Origin: CAVRQM01 sp963723455
Lineage (GTDB): Bacteria; Pseudomonadota; Alphaproteobacteria; Acetobacterales; Acetobacteraceae
NCBI GenBank assembly: GCA_963723455.1
Contig: CAVRQM010000005.1
Coordinates: forward strand, 930,001-994,000
Reading direction: 5' to 3'
DNA: 64,000 bases
This document shows, one piece after another, positions 8,698 through 18,532 of the stretch; positions within the stretch are counted from its first letter, which is position 1; the number at the start of each line of letters is the position of its first letter. The position numbers were made by a program, and so were the translations under genes. The notes beneath the pieces were generated by a model. That model was not told where the DNA came from and did no database searches. It saw only the letters and a list, made by a program, of their open reading frames with translations.

Positions 8698-9861
8698 TCA
8701 ATCGCCATGGGGAAGATCTGCGACCGCCATCAGTGCCAGCACCTCGCGCGCCGCAGCCTCGGACGGCGTTCCGGTGGGCGCCGCGAGGCTGGCCAGCGCG
8801 GCGCGGAAGCCGTCACGCTGGCGGGCGGCGGCATCGGGATCGCCCAGCAGGCTCGTCACCGTCCCGGCCAGCTTGGCTGGCGTGCAATCCTGCTGCAGCA
8901 GCTCCGGCACCACCGCGCTGCCGGCAAGCAGGTTGACCATGGCGACGTGCGGCACCCGGATCAGCCGCCGGGCGATCGCCGCGCTGAGCGGGTTGACCCG
9001 GTAGGTCACCGCCATCGGCACCCTTGCCAGGGCGAGTTCCAGCGTCGAGGTGCCGGACTTCGTCAGCGCGGCGGCGGCAGCGGCGTAGGAATCGTGCTTG
9101 TCGTCCAGATCGGTGACGACGACCGGCGCCAGCGCCCAGCCCGCCGCCGCCCGGCGCACCGTGTCGGCAACCGCGGCGGCGGTCGGCACCACCGGGGCCA
9201 GGTCCGGCACGCGGTCGGCGAGCAGCCGCAGCATCTGCCCGAACACCGGCAGCAGCCGCGGCACCTCGCTGTGCCGGCTGCCCGGCATCAGGATCAGCAC
9301 CGGCCGGCCGGCGGCAATTCCGTGGCGCTCGCGGAACCGCGCCGCGTCGCCGCGATCCGCACCGCTTTCCAGCACCGGATGGCCGACGAAGCGCGCCGGC
9401 AACCCGTGCCGGGCGAAGAACTCCGGCTCGAACGGGAGCAGGCACAGCAGGCGCTCCCACAGGCCGGGGAACTCGCGCACCCGGTTTTCGCGCCACGCCC
9501 AGACCTGCGGGGCGACGTAGTGGATGCGGGGAATCCCGGCGCCTCGCAGCCGGTGCAGCAGGCGCAGGCAGAAGCCCGGACTGTCGATGGTCACCAGCGC
9601 GTCGGGCCGGCGGGCCAGCACGTCGGCGAGCGTGTCGCGCAGCCGGCGGTTCAGCATCCGCAGTCGCGGCAGCACCTCCAGCAATCCCATGACCGCCAGA
9701 TCCTGCATCGGGAACAGCGGCGTCAGCCCCTGCGCCACCATGCGCGGACCGCCGATGCCGGCGAAGGCGAGGCCGGGCCGCTGCGTGCGCAGCGCGGCCA
9801 TCAGCCGCGCCCCCAGCACGTCGCCGCTATGCTCGCCGGCGACCAGGTAGATCAGCGCCAC
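8698..9861 (-). CDS. lpxB: Lipid-A-disaccharide synthase
   Basis: LpxB is a GT19 glycosyltransferase. It joins UDP-2,3-diacylglucosamine to lipid X to give the lipid A disaccharide at the cytoplasmic membrane. The 387-residue product starts at GTG 9861 with VALIYLVAGEHSGD. It has IHYVAPQVWAWRENR, LLPFEPEFFARHG, VGHPVLE, LMPGSRHSEV and TKSGTSTLELAL, all diagnostic. Upstream codons are open but belong to the overlapping nitrilase-like gene. Its neighbours here are not lpxA, lpxD or fabZ, which often precede it. Confidence 0.95.
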   Translation of the reverse strand: MALIYLVAGEHSGDVLGARLMAALRTQRPGLAFAGIGGPRMVAQGLTPLFPMQDLAVMGLLEVLPRLRMLNRRLRDTLADVLARRPDALVTIDSPGFCLRLLHRLRGAGIPRIHYVAPQVWAWRENRVREFPGLWERLLCLLPFEPEFFARHGLPARFVGHPVLESGADRGDAARFRERHGIAAGRPVLILMPGSRHSEVPRLLPVFGQMLRLLADRVPDLAPVVPTAAAVADTVRRAAAGWALAPVVVTDLDDKHDSYAAAAAALTKSGTSTLELALARVPMAVTYRVNPLSAAIARRLIRVPHVAMVNLLAGSAVVPELLQQDCTPAKLAGTVTSLLGDPDAAARQRDGFRAALASLAAPTGTPSEAAAREVLALMAVADLPHGD

Positions 9862-10733
9862 GCGGCGACCGGGCAGGGCGGCGGCGGCGGCGGCCAGGAC
9901 AGGTGGTTGCGCACCGCGCCGGCCGCGCGCACCGCGTCCAGGCGGGCCGGATCCAGGTCGCAGACCACCCACTCGGCCTGATCCAGCGCACCGCGCGCCA
10001 GCAGCCCGTCCTCGGGGAAACCGCGATCCACCGGGCCGAACACCGCCGCGTGCCCGCGATTGACGTCCAGCGCCGCCGACCACGGCGCCAGCCCGACCGT
10101 GGGCGCGATCGCCGCGAAACACTGGTTCTCCACCGCCCGCGCGGCGGCGGCGATGCGGACCCGGTTGAAGCCGTGCAGGGTGTCGGTGCAGCTCGGCACC
10201 AGGATCAGCCACGCCCCGGCCTCGACCTGGGCGCGCACCAGCGACGGGAACTCGGCGTCGAAGCAGATGGCGATGCCGATGCGGCCCCACGGCGTCGCGA
10301 ACACCGACGGCGGCAGCCCGGCCGAGACGCCCCATTGCTCGCTCTCGAAGCGGGTCATCACGTGCTTGTCCTGCATCGCGGCGCGGCCGTCGGGGTCGAT
10401 CAGCGGCGCGCGGTTGACCACGCCGCCGCCGATGGCGAAGGGCAGGGTGCCGGGCAGCAGCCAGACGCCATGCCGCCGCGCCACCGTCCGCGCCGCGTCC
10501 AGAGCCTGCGGCGCCAGGGCGACCGCGCGGGCCAGCTCGCCCGCCGCATCGGGCGCGCTGCCGGCCGCCATTTCCAGCGGCGCGTATTCCGGCATCACCA
10601 CCAGCCGGGCGCCCTGCGCGCTGGCCTGCGCGACCTCGCGATCCAGCCGGGCCGTCCAGGCGTCGATCCCGCTGCTCGCGGACACACGCCATTGCGACAG
10701 CGCCAGCCGCAGGGCGCCGGGCTCCAGGCTCAT
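9852..10733 (-). CDS. Carbon-nitrogen hydrolase (nitrilase superfamily)
   Basis: The 293-residue protein keeps the Glu-Lys-Cys catalytic triad of nitrilase-superfamily amidases: Glu49 in VVMPEYAPLE, Lys123 in MQDKHVM and Cys157 in IAICFDAEFP. It therefore probably hydrolyses a small amide or carbamoyl compound. Its start overlaps the end of the upstream GNAT gene (ATGA) and its end overlaps lpxB by 10 bases. In many bacteria GNAT and nitrilase domains of this type are fused in one protein, which suggests these two act on the same substrate. Confidence 0.87.
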   Translation of the reverse strand: MSLEPGALRLALSQWRVSASSGIDAWTARLDREVAQASAQGARLVVMPEYAPLEMAAGSAPDAAGELARAVALAPQALDAARTVARRHGVWLLPGTLPFAIGGGVVNRAPLIDPDGRAAMQDKHVMTRFESEQWGVSAGLPPSVFATPWGRIGIAICFDAEFPSLVRAQVEAGAWLILVPSCTDTLHGFNRVRIAAAARAVENQCFAAIAPTVGLAPWSAALDVNRGHAAVFGPVDRGFPEDGLLARGALDQAEWVVCDLDPARLDAVRAAGAVRNHLSWPPPPPPCPVAAWR

Positions 10734-11338
10734 GGCAGCGCCGCGCCGGTCAGCGACTTGGCCCAGAAATCCAGCTGGTGCGCGACCCGGCCCGCGCCGC
10801 CCACCTCCGGCCAGGTCATCGCGCAAGCCATGTCCGGCAGCCGGGCATAGCCGCGATTGGTCCAGAAGCGATCGAGCGGGGCGGCGTCCCCGGGACGGCG
10901 CGGATCGCCGCCGGCGCGACGGACGGCGCAGAACGTCGCCGCGTCGCAGCCCGGCAGCCCGGCGGCATGCGCCTCGCGCGCGGCGAAGAACGCGACGCCC
11001 GCGCCCTGGCCGCGATGCGCGCGCGCCAGCACGCTCTCGCCGAAATAGCAGAAGCGGCCGACGTCCCAGCCGTGCGCCTCGAAGGGCGCGCGCACATGGG
11101 CCGCCTCGTGGCGCAGCGGCAGGCAGGTGCTGCAGCCGACCGGCTCCGCGCCGGCGAACGCCACCACCAGGGCGGAATCCTGGCTGCCGGCGAACGCCGC
11201 GAGGTGCGTCCGCTCCTCGGCCTCGTCGCCTTCGTACAGATACGGCCAGTCGCGGAACACCTGCATCCGCAGCCGGGCGAGCGCCGGGATGAAGCCGGCG
11301 ATCGACGGCCCGGTGAAGGTCTGGATGCGCAGCGCCAT
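10730..11338 (-). CDS. GNAT-family acetyltransferase
   Basis: The 202-residue protein matches the N-terminal module of bifunctional GNAT/carbon-nitrogen hydrolases: MALRIQTFTG, LARLRMQVFRDWPYLYEGD, and the acetyl-CoA loop ESVLARAHRGQGAGVAFF. It lies directly upstream of the nitrilase-like gene with a 4-base overlap. The substrate is not evident. Confidence 0.82.
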   Translation of the reverse strand: MALRIQTFTGPSIAGFIPALARLRMQVFRDWPYLYEGDEAEERTHLAAFAGSQDSALVVAFAGAEPVGCSTCLPLRHEAAHVRAPFEAHGWDVGRFCYFGESVLARAHRGQGAGVAFFAAREAHAAGLPGCDAATFCAVRRAGGDPRRPGDAAPLDRFWTNRGYARLPDMACAMTWPEVGGAGRVAHQLDFWAKSLTGAALP

Positions 11339-11393
11339 GCGGCAGGGTGTTACGGCGGCAACGCCGCCGCGGCAACGCCCGCGGCCGCGCGGT

Positions 11394-11621
11394 TCAGGCG
11401 AGGCGAGGCGGACGGCGGGGGCGCGCAGCGGCGTCGCCGGCGCCTGCAGACTTGCGCATCGCGCGCCGGACCGCCGCGCGATGTCGCGCCGCGACCGCCC
11501 GCTGCGCCGCGCCGAGTGCGGCCAGCAGGTCGTCGATGCCGACGCCGTCGCTGCGCATCACGTCATGCACCAGCGGATCGCGCAGCAGGCTCTCGAATGT
11601 CAGCGGGCGGGTTGGGTGCAT
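11394..11621 (-). CDS. Small hypothetical protein
   Basis: A 75-residue ORF starting MHPTRPLTFESLLRDP. The first 50 residues look like a compact helical protein (LLRDPLVHDVMRSDGVGIDDLLAALG), and the tail is basic and Ala/Arg rich. The lack of repeats and the varied composition argue for a real gene, but I do not recognise a family. It sits between the GNAT and NodT genes. Confidence 0.5.
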   Translation of the reverse strand: MHPTRPLTFESLLRDPLVHDVMRSDGVGIDDLLAALGAAQRAVAARHRAAVRRAMRKSAGAGDAAARPRRPPRLA

Positions 11622-11732
11622 GTGCGTCCTGCGCCGGTTGCGCGGCCGCAAGTTGATGGCCTGACGCCTCGCGTCCGGCTGGCGGGCGGGTGAACTTGCC
11701 GTCAGGTCGGGCGCGCGGTGCCGGGCCGGCGA

Positions 11733-13341
11733 TCAGGGCTCGACCAGCGCCACCGGCAGCAGCGCGGGTTTCGCCTGCTTCTGGTCCTCCGGGAAGGTCT
11801 GCTCCCAGCCGCCGCCCAGCGCCTTGTACAGCTGCACCAGATCGGTCGAGACGCTGGCGTCGGCCTGCGCCACCTGCTGCTGCACCGAAAGCAGCTGCCG
11901 CTCGGCGTCCAGCACGTTCAGGAAGTCCACCAGCCCGGCCCGGGTCCTGGTCCTGCGCCAGTGACAGCGCGCGCTGCTGCTGCCTGACCGCGCGGGCGAG
12001 CGCCGCATCCTGGCCCTGCTGCGCCTGGTAGTTGACCAGGGCATTGTTCACGTCATGCAGGGCGGACAGCACCGTCTGCTGGTAGCTGACCGCCGCCTCC
12101 TGCTGCTGGCCGTGGCGCAGCTCCAGCGTGCGGGTCAGCCGGGCGCCCTGAAAGATCGGCAGGGTGACGCTGGGGCCGAACGAGTAGGTGCCGGACGACC
12201 AACCAAACAATTTCGTAAAATCCGTCGCTTGCAGCGCGGTGCTGCCGGATAAGGTAACTTGCGGGTAGAACGAGGCAACGGCGACGCCGACATCGGCGGT
12301 CGCCGCGTGCAGCGCCGCCTCGGCGCGGCGGATGTCCGGGCGCCGGCGCGCCAGATCGCTCGGCAGGCCGACCGGCACGATCGGCGGCACCGGCGGCACC
12401 GGCTCCGGGGTTTCCAGCTCGGCGTCGAGTTGGTTCGGCGCCTCGCCCAGCAGCAGGGCGATGGCGTTGATGTATTGTTGCGCCTGCGCCTGCAGGGTCG
12501 GCAGCTGGCTCGCGGTGGATTCGACCTGGGCGGCGGCGTTCGCCACGTCCAGGTCCGATCCCAGGCCGGCGGTCGCCCGCTCCTGCGCCAGTTGCTGCGC
12601 GCCGCGCTCGAAGCCCAGGTTCTGGTTGGTGATCTGGATGATCTTCTGCGTGCCGCGCAACTGCACATAGTCGCGCGCCAGCTCGGCCAGCGAGGTCAGC
12701 AGCGTATTGCGTCGGCTTTCCAGAGATTCCTGCTCCTGCGCGCGCGCGCCTTCGATGGCGCGGCGCACCCGGCCCCACAGGTCGAGTTCCCACGACGCAT
12801 CGAATCCGGCCTGGAACAGATCGAACGGCGCGGTCAGGCTGCCATTGTTCGGAATGCCGCCCTGAGTGCCGCCCAGGCCGTTGGATTGCGCGCCCGGCGA
12901 ACTGGCGCCGCCGCCAGACCCGCCCCCGCCCAGCAAGGCGATGACCCCGTTCTTGCTTTGCTTCTCACGGGTGTACGAGCCGTTGCCGTTGAGCTGCGGA
13001 AACAGGTCGGCGCTGGTCACGCCAAGCTGAGCCCGGCTTTCGGCCAGCCGGATACCGGCCACGCGCACGTCCAGGTTGGATCCGGCGACGCGCTGCTCCA
13101 GCGAGGTCAGCTCCGGGTCGTGGAACACCCCCCACCAGTTCGGATCCGGCGGCGCGGCGACCGGGATGCTGGCCACGTCGCTCGCCGGCGCGGTCGGCGG
13201 CCGGCCGCCGAACCAGGACGCGGGCGAGTACCAAGCCGCGGGCTTTTGGAAGTCCGGCCCCACCGTGCAGCCCGCCATGCCCAGGCCCAGCGCGGGCAGG
13301 GCGAGCGTGGCTCGGAATAATGTCGCAAGTCGTATCGGCAC
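11733..13341 (-). pseudogene. NodT-family RND efflux outer-membrane lipoprotein, frameshifted
   Basis: This is a TolC/NodT-type outer membrane channel for RND or MFP-linked efflux. The GTG at 13341 is preceded by GGAGG seven bases away. A signal peptide ends in the lipobox GMAGC, followed by TVGPDFQKP, the family's first conserved motif. The two halves of the channel repeat (LDVRVAGIRLAESRAQLG and RRPDIRRAEAALHAATADVGVAVASFYP) are clear. The frame slips near 11948 in a CCCGGG run, where one extra C would explain it, and then continues RAGLVDFLNVLDAERQLL to the stop. No inner-membrane pump or adaptor gene is adjacent. Confidence 0.87.
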
Positions 13342-13517
13342 GCCAAATCCTCCAAGGTGGAGACAACTCCAACCACGACGCACCGGCTCGGCATGCCCGG
13401 CATTCGATGCGTCAACGCAGCCATGTCCGGCCGGTTCTGGCCGGCGGCGCTTCACCCCTTTTCCGTCGCCGCCCAGACGAGCAAGGTCGGCGCGGCCAGA
13501 CAAGGAGCAAACGGCGC

Positions 13518-14915
13518 ATGAGCCATATCGAGCGGGTGTTGCAGCGCGCCGACCAGCGCGCCGAGGCGGCGCAGGCGTGGTGGCTCGACTGGCTGCGTAT
13601 CCCATCGGTCAGCGCGCAGCCGGCGCACGCGCCCGATTGCGCCCGGGCGGCCGGCTTCGTGTCCGACGAACTGGCGCAACTGGGGTTCACCTCCAGGCTG
13701 GTCGGGACCGCCGGGCATCCCGTGGTGCTGGCGCATCACCCGGGCCCATCCGGCCGACCGGCTGGTCCGCGCCTGCTGTACTACGGCCACTACGACGTGC
13801 AACCTGCTGAACCGCTGGAACTATGGAACAGTCCGCCGTTCGACCCGCAGGTGATCGACGGGCCGCACGGCAGGCGCGTAGTCGCACGCGGGGCGGTGGA
13901 CGACAAGGGACAGGTGGCGATGTGGATGGCAGCGTTCCGCGCCTGGCATGAGGCGACCGGCGCGATGCCGCTGCCGATCACCGTGCTGGTCGAGGGCGAG
14001 GAGGAGATCGGCAGCGCCAATCTGGAAACCTTTCTTGGCGAACATGCAAGCGAGCTGGCCGCCGATGCCGCGGTGATCAGCGACACCGACATGTGGGATG
14101 TCGGGACGCCGGCGATCTGCACCAGCCTGCGCGGTCTGGTCTATATGCAGGTCGATCTGCAGGCTGCCGACCGCGATTTGCATTCCGGCATGTTCGGCGG
14201 CTCGGCGCTCAATCCGATCAACGCCCTGACCCGCGCCCTGGGCCAGCTGCACGACGCGCAGGGCCGGGTGGCGCTGGACGGGTTCTATGACGGCGTCGCC
14301 GAGGTCTCGGCCGAACAGGCGGCGCAATGGGCCTCGCTCGGCTTTGACGAGGCGGCGTTCCTGGGCGGCATCGGGCTGCGGCTGCCGGTGGGCGAGGCGG
14401 GGCGCGGCGGGCTGGAGCGGCTATGGGCGCGGCCGACCGCCGACATCAACGGGATCTGGGGCGGCTATAGCGGCGAGGGCAGCAAGACGGTGATTGCCGC
14501 CCGCGCCGGCGCGAAGGTCAGCTTCCGCTTGGTTCCGGGCCAGGATCCCGGTCGGGTCGAGCGCGCGTTCCGCGCGTTCATGCAGGCGCGCGTGCCGGCC
14601 GATGCGCGGCTGGTGTTCCAGACCTTCGGCGCGGCGCCGGGGATGCGGGTGGCGACCGACAGCCCGCTGGTCGCCGCGGCGCGGGCGGCGCTGGGTGAGG
14701 AGTATGGCCGCCCGGCGGTGCTGGTCGGCGGCGGCGGCTCGATCCCGGTGGTCGAGGCGCTGAAGCGCCGGCTCGGGCTGGACACGCTGCTGATGGGGTT
14801 CGGCCTGTCCGACGACCAGATCCACTCGCCGAACGAGAAGTTCGAGGTGGTCTGCTTCCGCCACGGCACCCGCAGCCATGTCCGCCTGCTGGGCACGCTG
14901 GGCGGCGTGGAATAG
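13518..14915 (+). CDS. M20-family dipeptidase
   Basis: The 465-residue zinc metallopeptidase has the M20 ligands and catalytic residues: LLYYGHYDVQP, RGAVDDKGQ, EGEEEIGS, DTDMW and the final DDQIHSPNEKF. The dimerisation/lid domain lies in the middle (from RDLHSGMFGG on), as in carnosinase-like dipeptidases. AAGGAG at 13502 stands 10 bases before the ATG. It is likely cytosolic and used for peptide breakdown. It is divergent from the NodT gene and converges on the ABC transporter. Confidence 0.9.
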   Translation: MSHIERVLQRADQRAEAAQAWWLDWLRIPSVSAQPAHAPDCARAAGFVSDELAQLGFTSRLVGTAGHPVVLAHHPGPSGRPAGPRLLYYGHYDVQPAEPLELWNSPPFDPQVIDGPHGRRVVARGAVDDKGQVAMWMAAFRAWHEATGAMPLPITVLVEGEEEIGSANLETFLGEHASELAADAAVISDTDMWDVGTPAICTSLRGLVYMQVDLQAADRDLHSGMFGGSALNPINALTRALGQLHDAQGRVALDGFYDGVAEVSAEQAAQWASLGFDEAAFLGGIGLRLPVGEAGRGGLERLWARPTADINGIWGGYSGEGSKTVIAARAGAKVSFRLVPGQDPGRVERAFRAFMQARVPADARLVFQTFGAAPGMRVATDSPLVAAARAALGEEYGRPAVLVGGGGSIPVVEALKRRLGLDTLLMGFGLSDDQIHSPNEKFEVVCFRHGTRSHVRLLGTLGGVE

Positions 14916-14978
14916 GCGACCCCGCCCGGCGTTGGGCGAACTCGCCAGCGAAATCGCCCTGGGCCGGGCAAACGCATC

Positions 14979-14999
14979 CGGTTACTCGACGTGTAACCG
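14979..14999. terminator. Hairpin after the M20 gene
   Basis: Perfect 7-bp stem CGGTTAC / GTAACCG with a 7-base loop, 64 bases after the M20 stop and directly beside the larger inverted repeat. There is no T tract, so the terminator role is uncertain. Confidence 0.35.
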
Positions 15000-15085
15000 T
15001 CATGGCCGGGCTTGACCCGGCCATCCGCCCGCCACGGGATGCGCCGAGTGGACCGTGGATGGCCGGGTCAGAGCCCGGCCATGAC
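14999..15085. repeat. REP-like nested inverted repeat between converging genes
   Basis: Two arms of about 28 bases (14999-15026 and 15057-15085) are reverse complements apart from one inserted base. Each arm is itself a small palindrome (ATGGCCGGG ... CCCGGCCAT). The element lies between the converging M20 and ABC-transporter genes and has the form of a repetitive extragenic palindrome. It may help stop transcription or protect mRNA ends. Confidence 0.6.
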
Positions 15086-15154
15086 AGTGGGGGGAGCGGG
15101 ACCACCCCCTCCCGCATGACAGACCGGCTGCCCGGCCCCGATCCGCGGCACGTC

Positions 15155-15927
<773 letters not shown>

Positions 15928-15931
<4 letters not shown>

Positions 15932-16590
15932 GACACCGCAACCAAATGGCGGGTGATCGCGCGTTCGGCGGCGCGGCCGGCGCGGGCGACGATTTCGACC
16001 ATCAGCCAGTACAGCACCGCCATCGCCAGGATGACCTCGAACGCCGCATAGGTCTCGGCCCCCATCGTCTGCATCTGATACATCAGCTCCGGCACGGTGA
16101 TCAGCGACAGCACCACCGTTTCCTTGCTGAGAATGATCAGCATGTTGACCAGCGCCGGCAGGATCGCCGGCAGCATCGCCGGCAGCCGGATGCGGCGCAG
16201 GATTGCCGCCTGCGTCATGCCCAGGCTGTGCGCCGCCTCGACCTGGCCCGCCGGAACCGCCGCGAACCCGGCGCGGAAGATCTCGGCGAAATACGCGCTG
16301 CCGTACACGCCCAGCCCGACCACGCCGCAGACGGTGGCCGACCAGCGCAAGCCGAGCTGCGGGCCGCCGTCATACAGCAGGTAAAGCTGAACCAGGAACG
16401 GCGTGCCGCGCAGCACCTCGATCGCCGCGCGCAGCAGCCAGCGCAGCGGGGCGACCGGCAGTTGCCGCAGCAGCGCCACCGCAAATCCGAGCGCAATGCC
16501 CAGCGCCGCGCCGCCGAACCAGCACAGCAGCGTCAGCGCGAAGCCGCCGGCCAGCGCCGGGCCGTATTGCAGGTACAGGCCCCATTCCAT
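15928..16590 (-). CDS. Polar amino-acid ABC transporter permease
   Basis: A 220-residue HisM/GlnP-type permease with several membrane spans. It has the N-terminal conserved ALTLLCWFGGAALGIALG and RGTPFLVQLYLLYDGGP, and the EAA loop VEAAHSLGMTQAAILRRIRLP that docks on the ATPase. The ATG at 16590 overlaps the upstream permease stop (ATGA). It forms one half of the translocation pore. Confidence 0.9.
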
Positions 16591-17231
16591 CAGCCGGCCG
16601 CCAGCCGCCGCTCGGCGAGCTGGCCCAGCCCGGCCAGCGCCAGGTTCATCAGCAGATAGATCAGCGCGGCGGTCACGTACATCTGCAACGGCCGGTAGGT
16701 CGCGGCGGCGTAGCTCTGCGCGGTGCGGGTCAGTTCGGTGACGCCGATCGCCGAGATCAGCGACGAGGCTTTCAGCAGCAGGATCAGCTCGTTGATCTCC
16801 GCCGGCAGCGACAGGCGCAGCATCTGCGGCAGCAGCACCCGACGCCAGATCCCTCTCCGCGTCATGCCCAGCGCGTCGGCAGCCTCGGCCTGGCCCGGCG
16901 GGATCGCCGCCAGCGCGCCGCGGAAGATCTCCGAGACATAGGCGCCCGAGGCGAGGCCGAGCGCGATCACCGCGGCGGCCAGCGGCGGCACGTTCAGGTC
17001 GATGCGCGGCAGGAACAGGTAGATGAGCAGCAGCTGCACCAGCAGCGGCACGCCGCGGAAGAAGCTGACATAGGCCGCCCCGGCCCGGTCCATCCCGCGC
17101 AGCCCGGATCGCCGCAGCAGGCAGACCGCCGCCCCCAGCATCTGCCCCAGCGCCATGCCGAGCAGCGACACCCACAGCGTCGTCCCGGCCGCCGCCAGCA
17201 GGTACGGCAGCGCGTGCAGGACGACGCGCAT
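16590..17231 (-). CDS. Polar amino-acid ABC transporter permease (second subunit)
   Basis: A 213-residue partner permease. The ATG at 17231 gives MRVVLHALPYLLAAAGTTLWVSLLG, which fits the family start better than a longer open frame. RGVPLLVQLLLIYLFLP and the EAA loop AEAADALGMTRRGIWRRVLLPQ are clear. It starts 11 bases after the binding-protein stop, so the four genes form one operon. Confidence 0.9.
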   Translation of the reverse strand: MRVVLHALPYLLAAAGTTLWVSLLGMALGQMLGAAVCLLRRSGLRGMDRAGAAYVSFFRGVPLLVQLLLIYLFLPRIDLNVPPLAAAVIALGLASGAYVSEIFRGALAAIPPGQAEAADALGMTRRGIWRRVLLPQMLRLSLPAEINELILLLKASSLISAIGVTELTRTAQSYAAATYRPLQMYVTAALIYLLMNLALAGLGQLAERRLAAG

Positions 17232-17242
17232 GGGGGCCGCGC

Positions 17243-18097
17243 CTAGACGGTCGGCGTCGGCACCGTCTTTGGCAGCGCCTGGGCGGCGCCGAACCATTTC
17301 TTCTGGATCGCCGCCAGCCTGCCGTCATCCTGCATCTTGACCAGTGAGGCGCTGATCGCGTCGGTCAGGCTCTGGTCGTCCAGCCGTCCGACCCAGGAGA
17401 AATAGGTCGGCTTGCCGAACGGCGGCAGCACCACCTTGAACGTGTCCGCCCGCTGTGCGGCGGCATAGGCGAGGTTGGGCAGCGAGTTCACCGCCGCATC
17501 CAGCCGCCCGGCCGCGAGGTCCGCATAGGACTGGTTGTTGTCCACGTATTCGCGCACCGTGATCGGCTTCGGCAGGGTCTTACCGAAGGCTTCGAGCTGC
17601 GCCACCTGCGCGGTGCCCTTCTGCCCCCCGACTGTCTTGCCGGCCAGATCCTGCGGCGTGTTGATCGACGCATCGTCGGCCCGCTTCATCACCGCCGCCG
17701 TGGCGTCGGCGATCGGCACGGTGAAGCTGTAGCGTTTCATGCGCGCCAGGGTGATGGTCACCGGGGCGATGACGAAATCGAACTTCTTGGCCTCCAGCCC
17801 CGGCAGCACGCTGGTCCAGGGCAGGTCGAGATAGGTGACCTTGACGCCCATGTCCGCCCCGACCGCGTCGATCAGGTCGCGATCGACGCCGGTGTAGACG
17901 TTGTTGACCAGGAAATCGAAAGGCGGGAACTCCATCTCGGTGGCGCAGGTCAGCACGCCGCGCGATTTCACGTCGGCCAGCGTGTCGGCGTGGGCGGGGC
18001 GGCTGGTCGCCGCCAGACCCGCGCCCGCAACTCCCGCGCCCGCCAAACCCGCCTGCATCGCTTGGCGGCGCGTCAGCGCCCAACGGTCATCGGCCAT
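17243..18097 (-). CDS. Periplasmic amino-acid-binding protein of the ABC importer
   Basis: The 284-residue protein is a family-3 solute-binding protein (PF00497). It has an export signal with a TRRQA twin-arginine-like start and an Ala-rich core cut near PAHA, then GVLTCATEMEFPPFDFL, GVDRDLIDAVGADMGVKVTYLDLPW and GKTVGGQKGT. It captures a polar amino acid in the periplasm and delivers it to the two permeases. It heads the operon. Confidence 0.9.
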   Translation of the reverse strand: MADDRWALTRRQAMQAGLAGAGVAGAGLAATSRPAHADTLADVKSRGVLTCATEMEFPPFDFLVNNVYTGVDRDLIDAVGADMGVKVTYLDLPWTSVLPGLEAKKFDFVIAPVTITLARMKRYSFTVPIADATAAVMKRADDASINTPQDLAGKTVGGQKGTAQVAQLEAFGKTLPKPITVREYVDNNQSYADLAAGRLDAAVNSLPNLAYAAAQRADTFKVVLPPFGKPTYFSWVGRLDDQSLTDAISASLVKMQDDGRLAAIQKKWFGAAQALPKTVPTPTV

Positions 18098-18212
18098 GCG
18101 ACCCCCTGCTCGGTTCGATCTTCCAGGACTGCAATGGAGCCGTGTTCCGGCGGTTTCGGCAAGCCGCGAAATGACGCGTCCGGTCAGTCCTCGCCCAGAT
18201 TTCCGTCAAGCG

Positions 18213-18428
18213 TCACCGGGCAGGTCGATGCGCCGGCAACGGGGGCTGCCCGTCCATCGACCCGGGCAGGATGCGCAGCGCCCCGGCATAGAGCCGCGCC
18301 ACGTCGATCCGTTGCCGCATGGACGCCCGAACACCGAGAGCTGCCGCAGGCGGCCGCCGCAACTCAGGATCGTGCGCTCGCAGCAGGGCGCTCACCCGTC
18401 CCGCGAAATCGGTTTGTGCCGTGCCCAT
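18213..18428 (-). CDS. Small hypothetical protein in the hut/ABC intergenic region
   Basis: A 71-residue ORF (MGTAQTDFAGRVSALLRAHDPELRR...) with a strong Shine-Dalgarno (GGGAGGGGGG) just before its ATG. It is the only coding candidate in the 435-base space between the ABC importer (starting 18097, minus) and hutI (18533, plus). I recognise no family. The rest of this interval shows no other clear signal. Chance open frames are common at this GC, so confidence is limited. Confidence 0.35.
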   Translation of the reverse strand: MGTAQTDFAGRVSALLRAHDPELRRPPAAALGVRASMRQRIDVARLYAGALRILPGSMDGQPPLPAHRPAR

Positions 18429-18532
18429 CGCCCCCCTCCCGGACCCGCACCCGCCACGCAGCCAGAATCTCTGACCCGCATCCACGTTCGCCGGCTTGCG
18501 CGGCGCGGGCGGAGCGGGAAATCTCCCGCGCC

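Noticed and set aside
14979..15085. Riboswitch or small RNA
   Set aside because: The structure is a simple nested palindrome between converging genes, with no aptamer-like conserved core or promoter seen.
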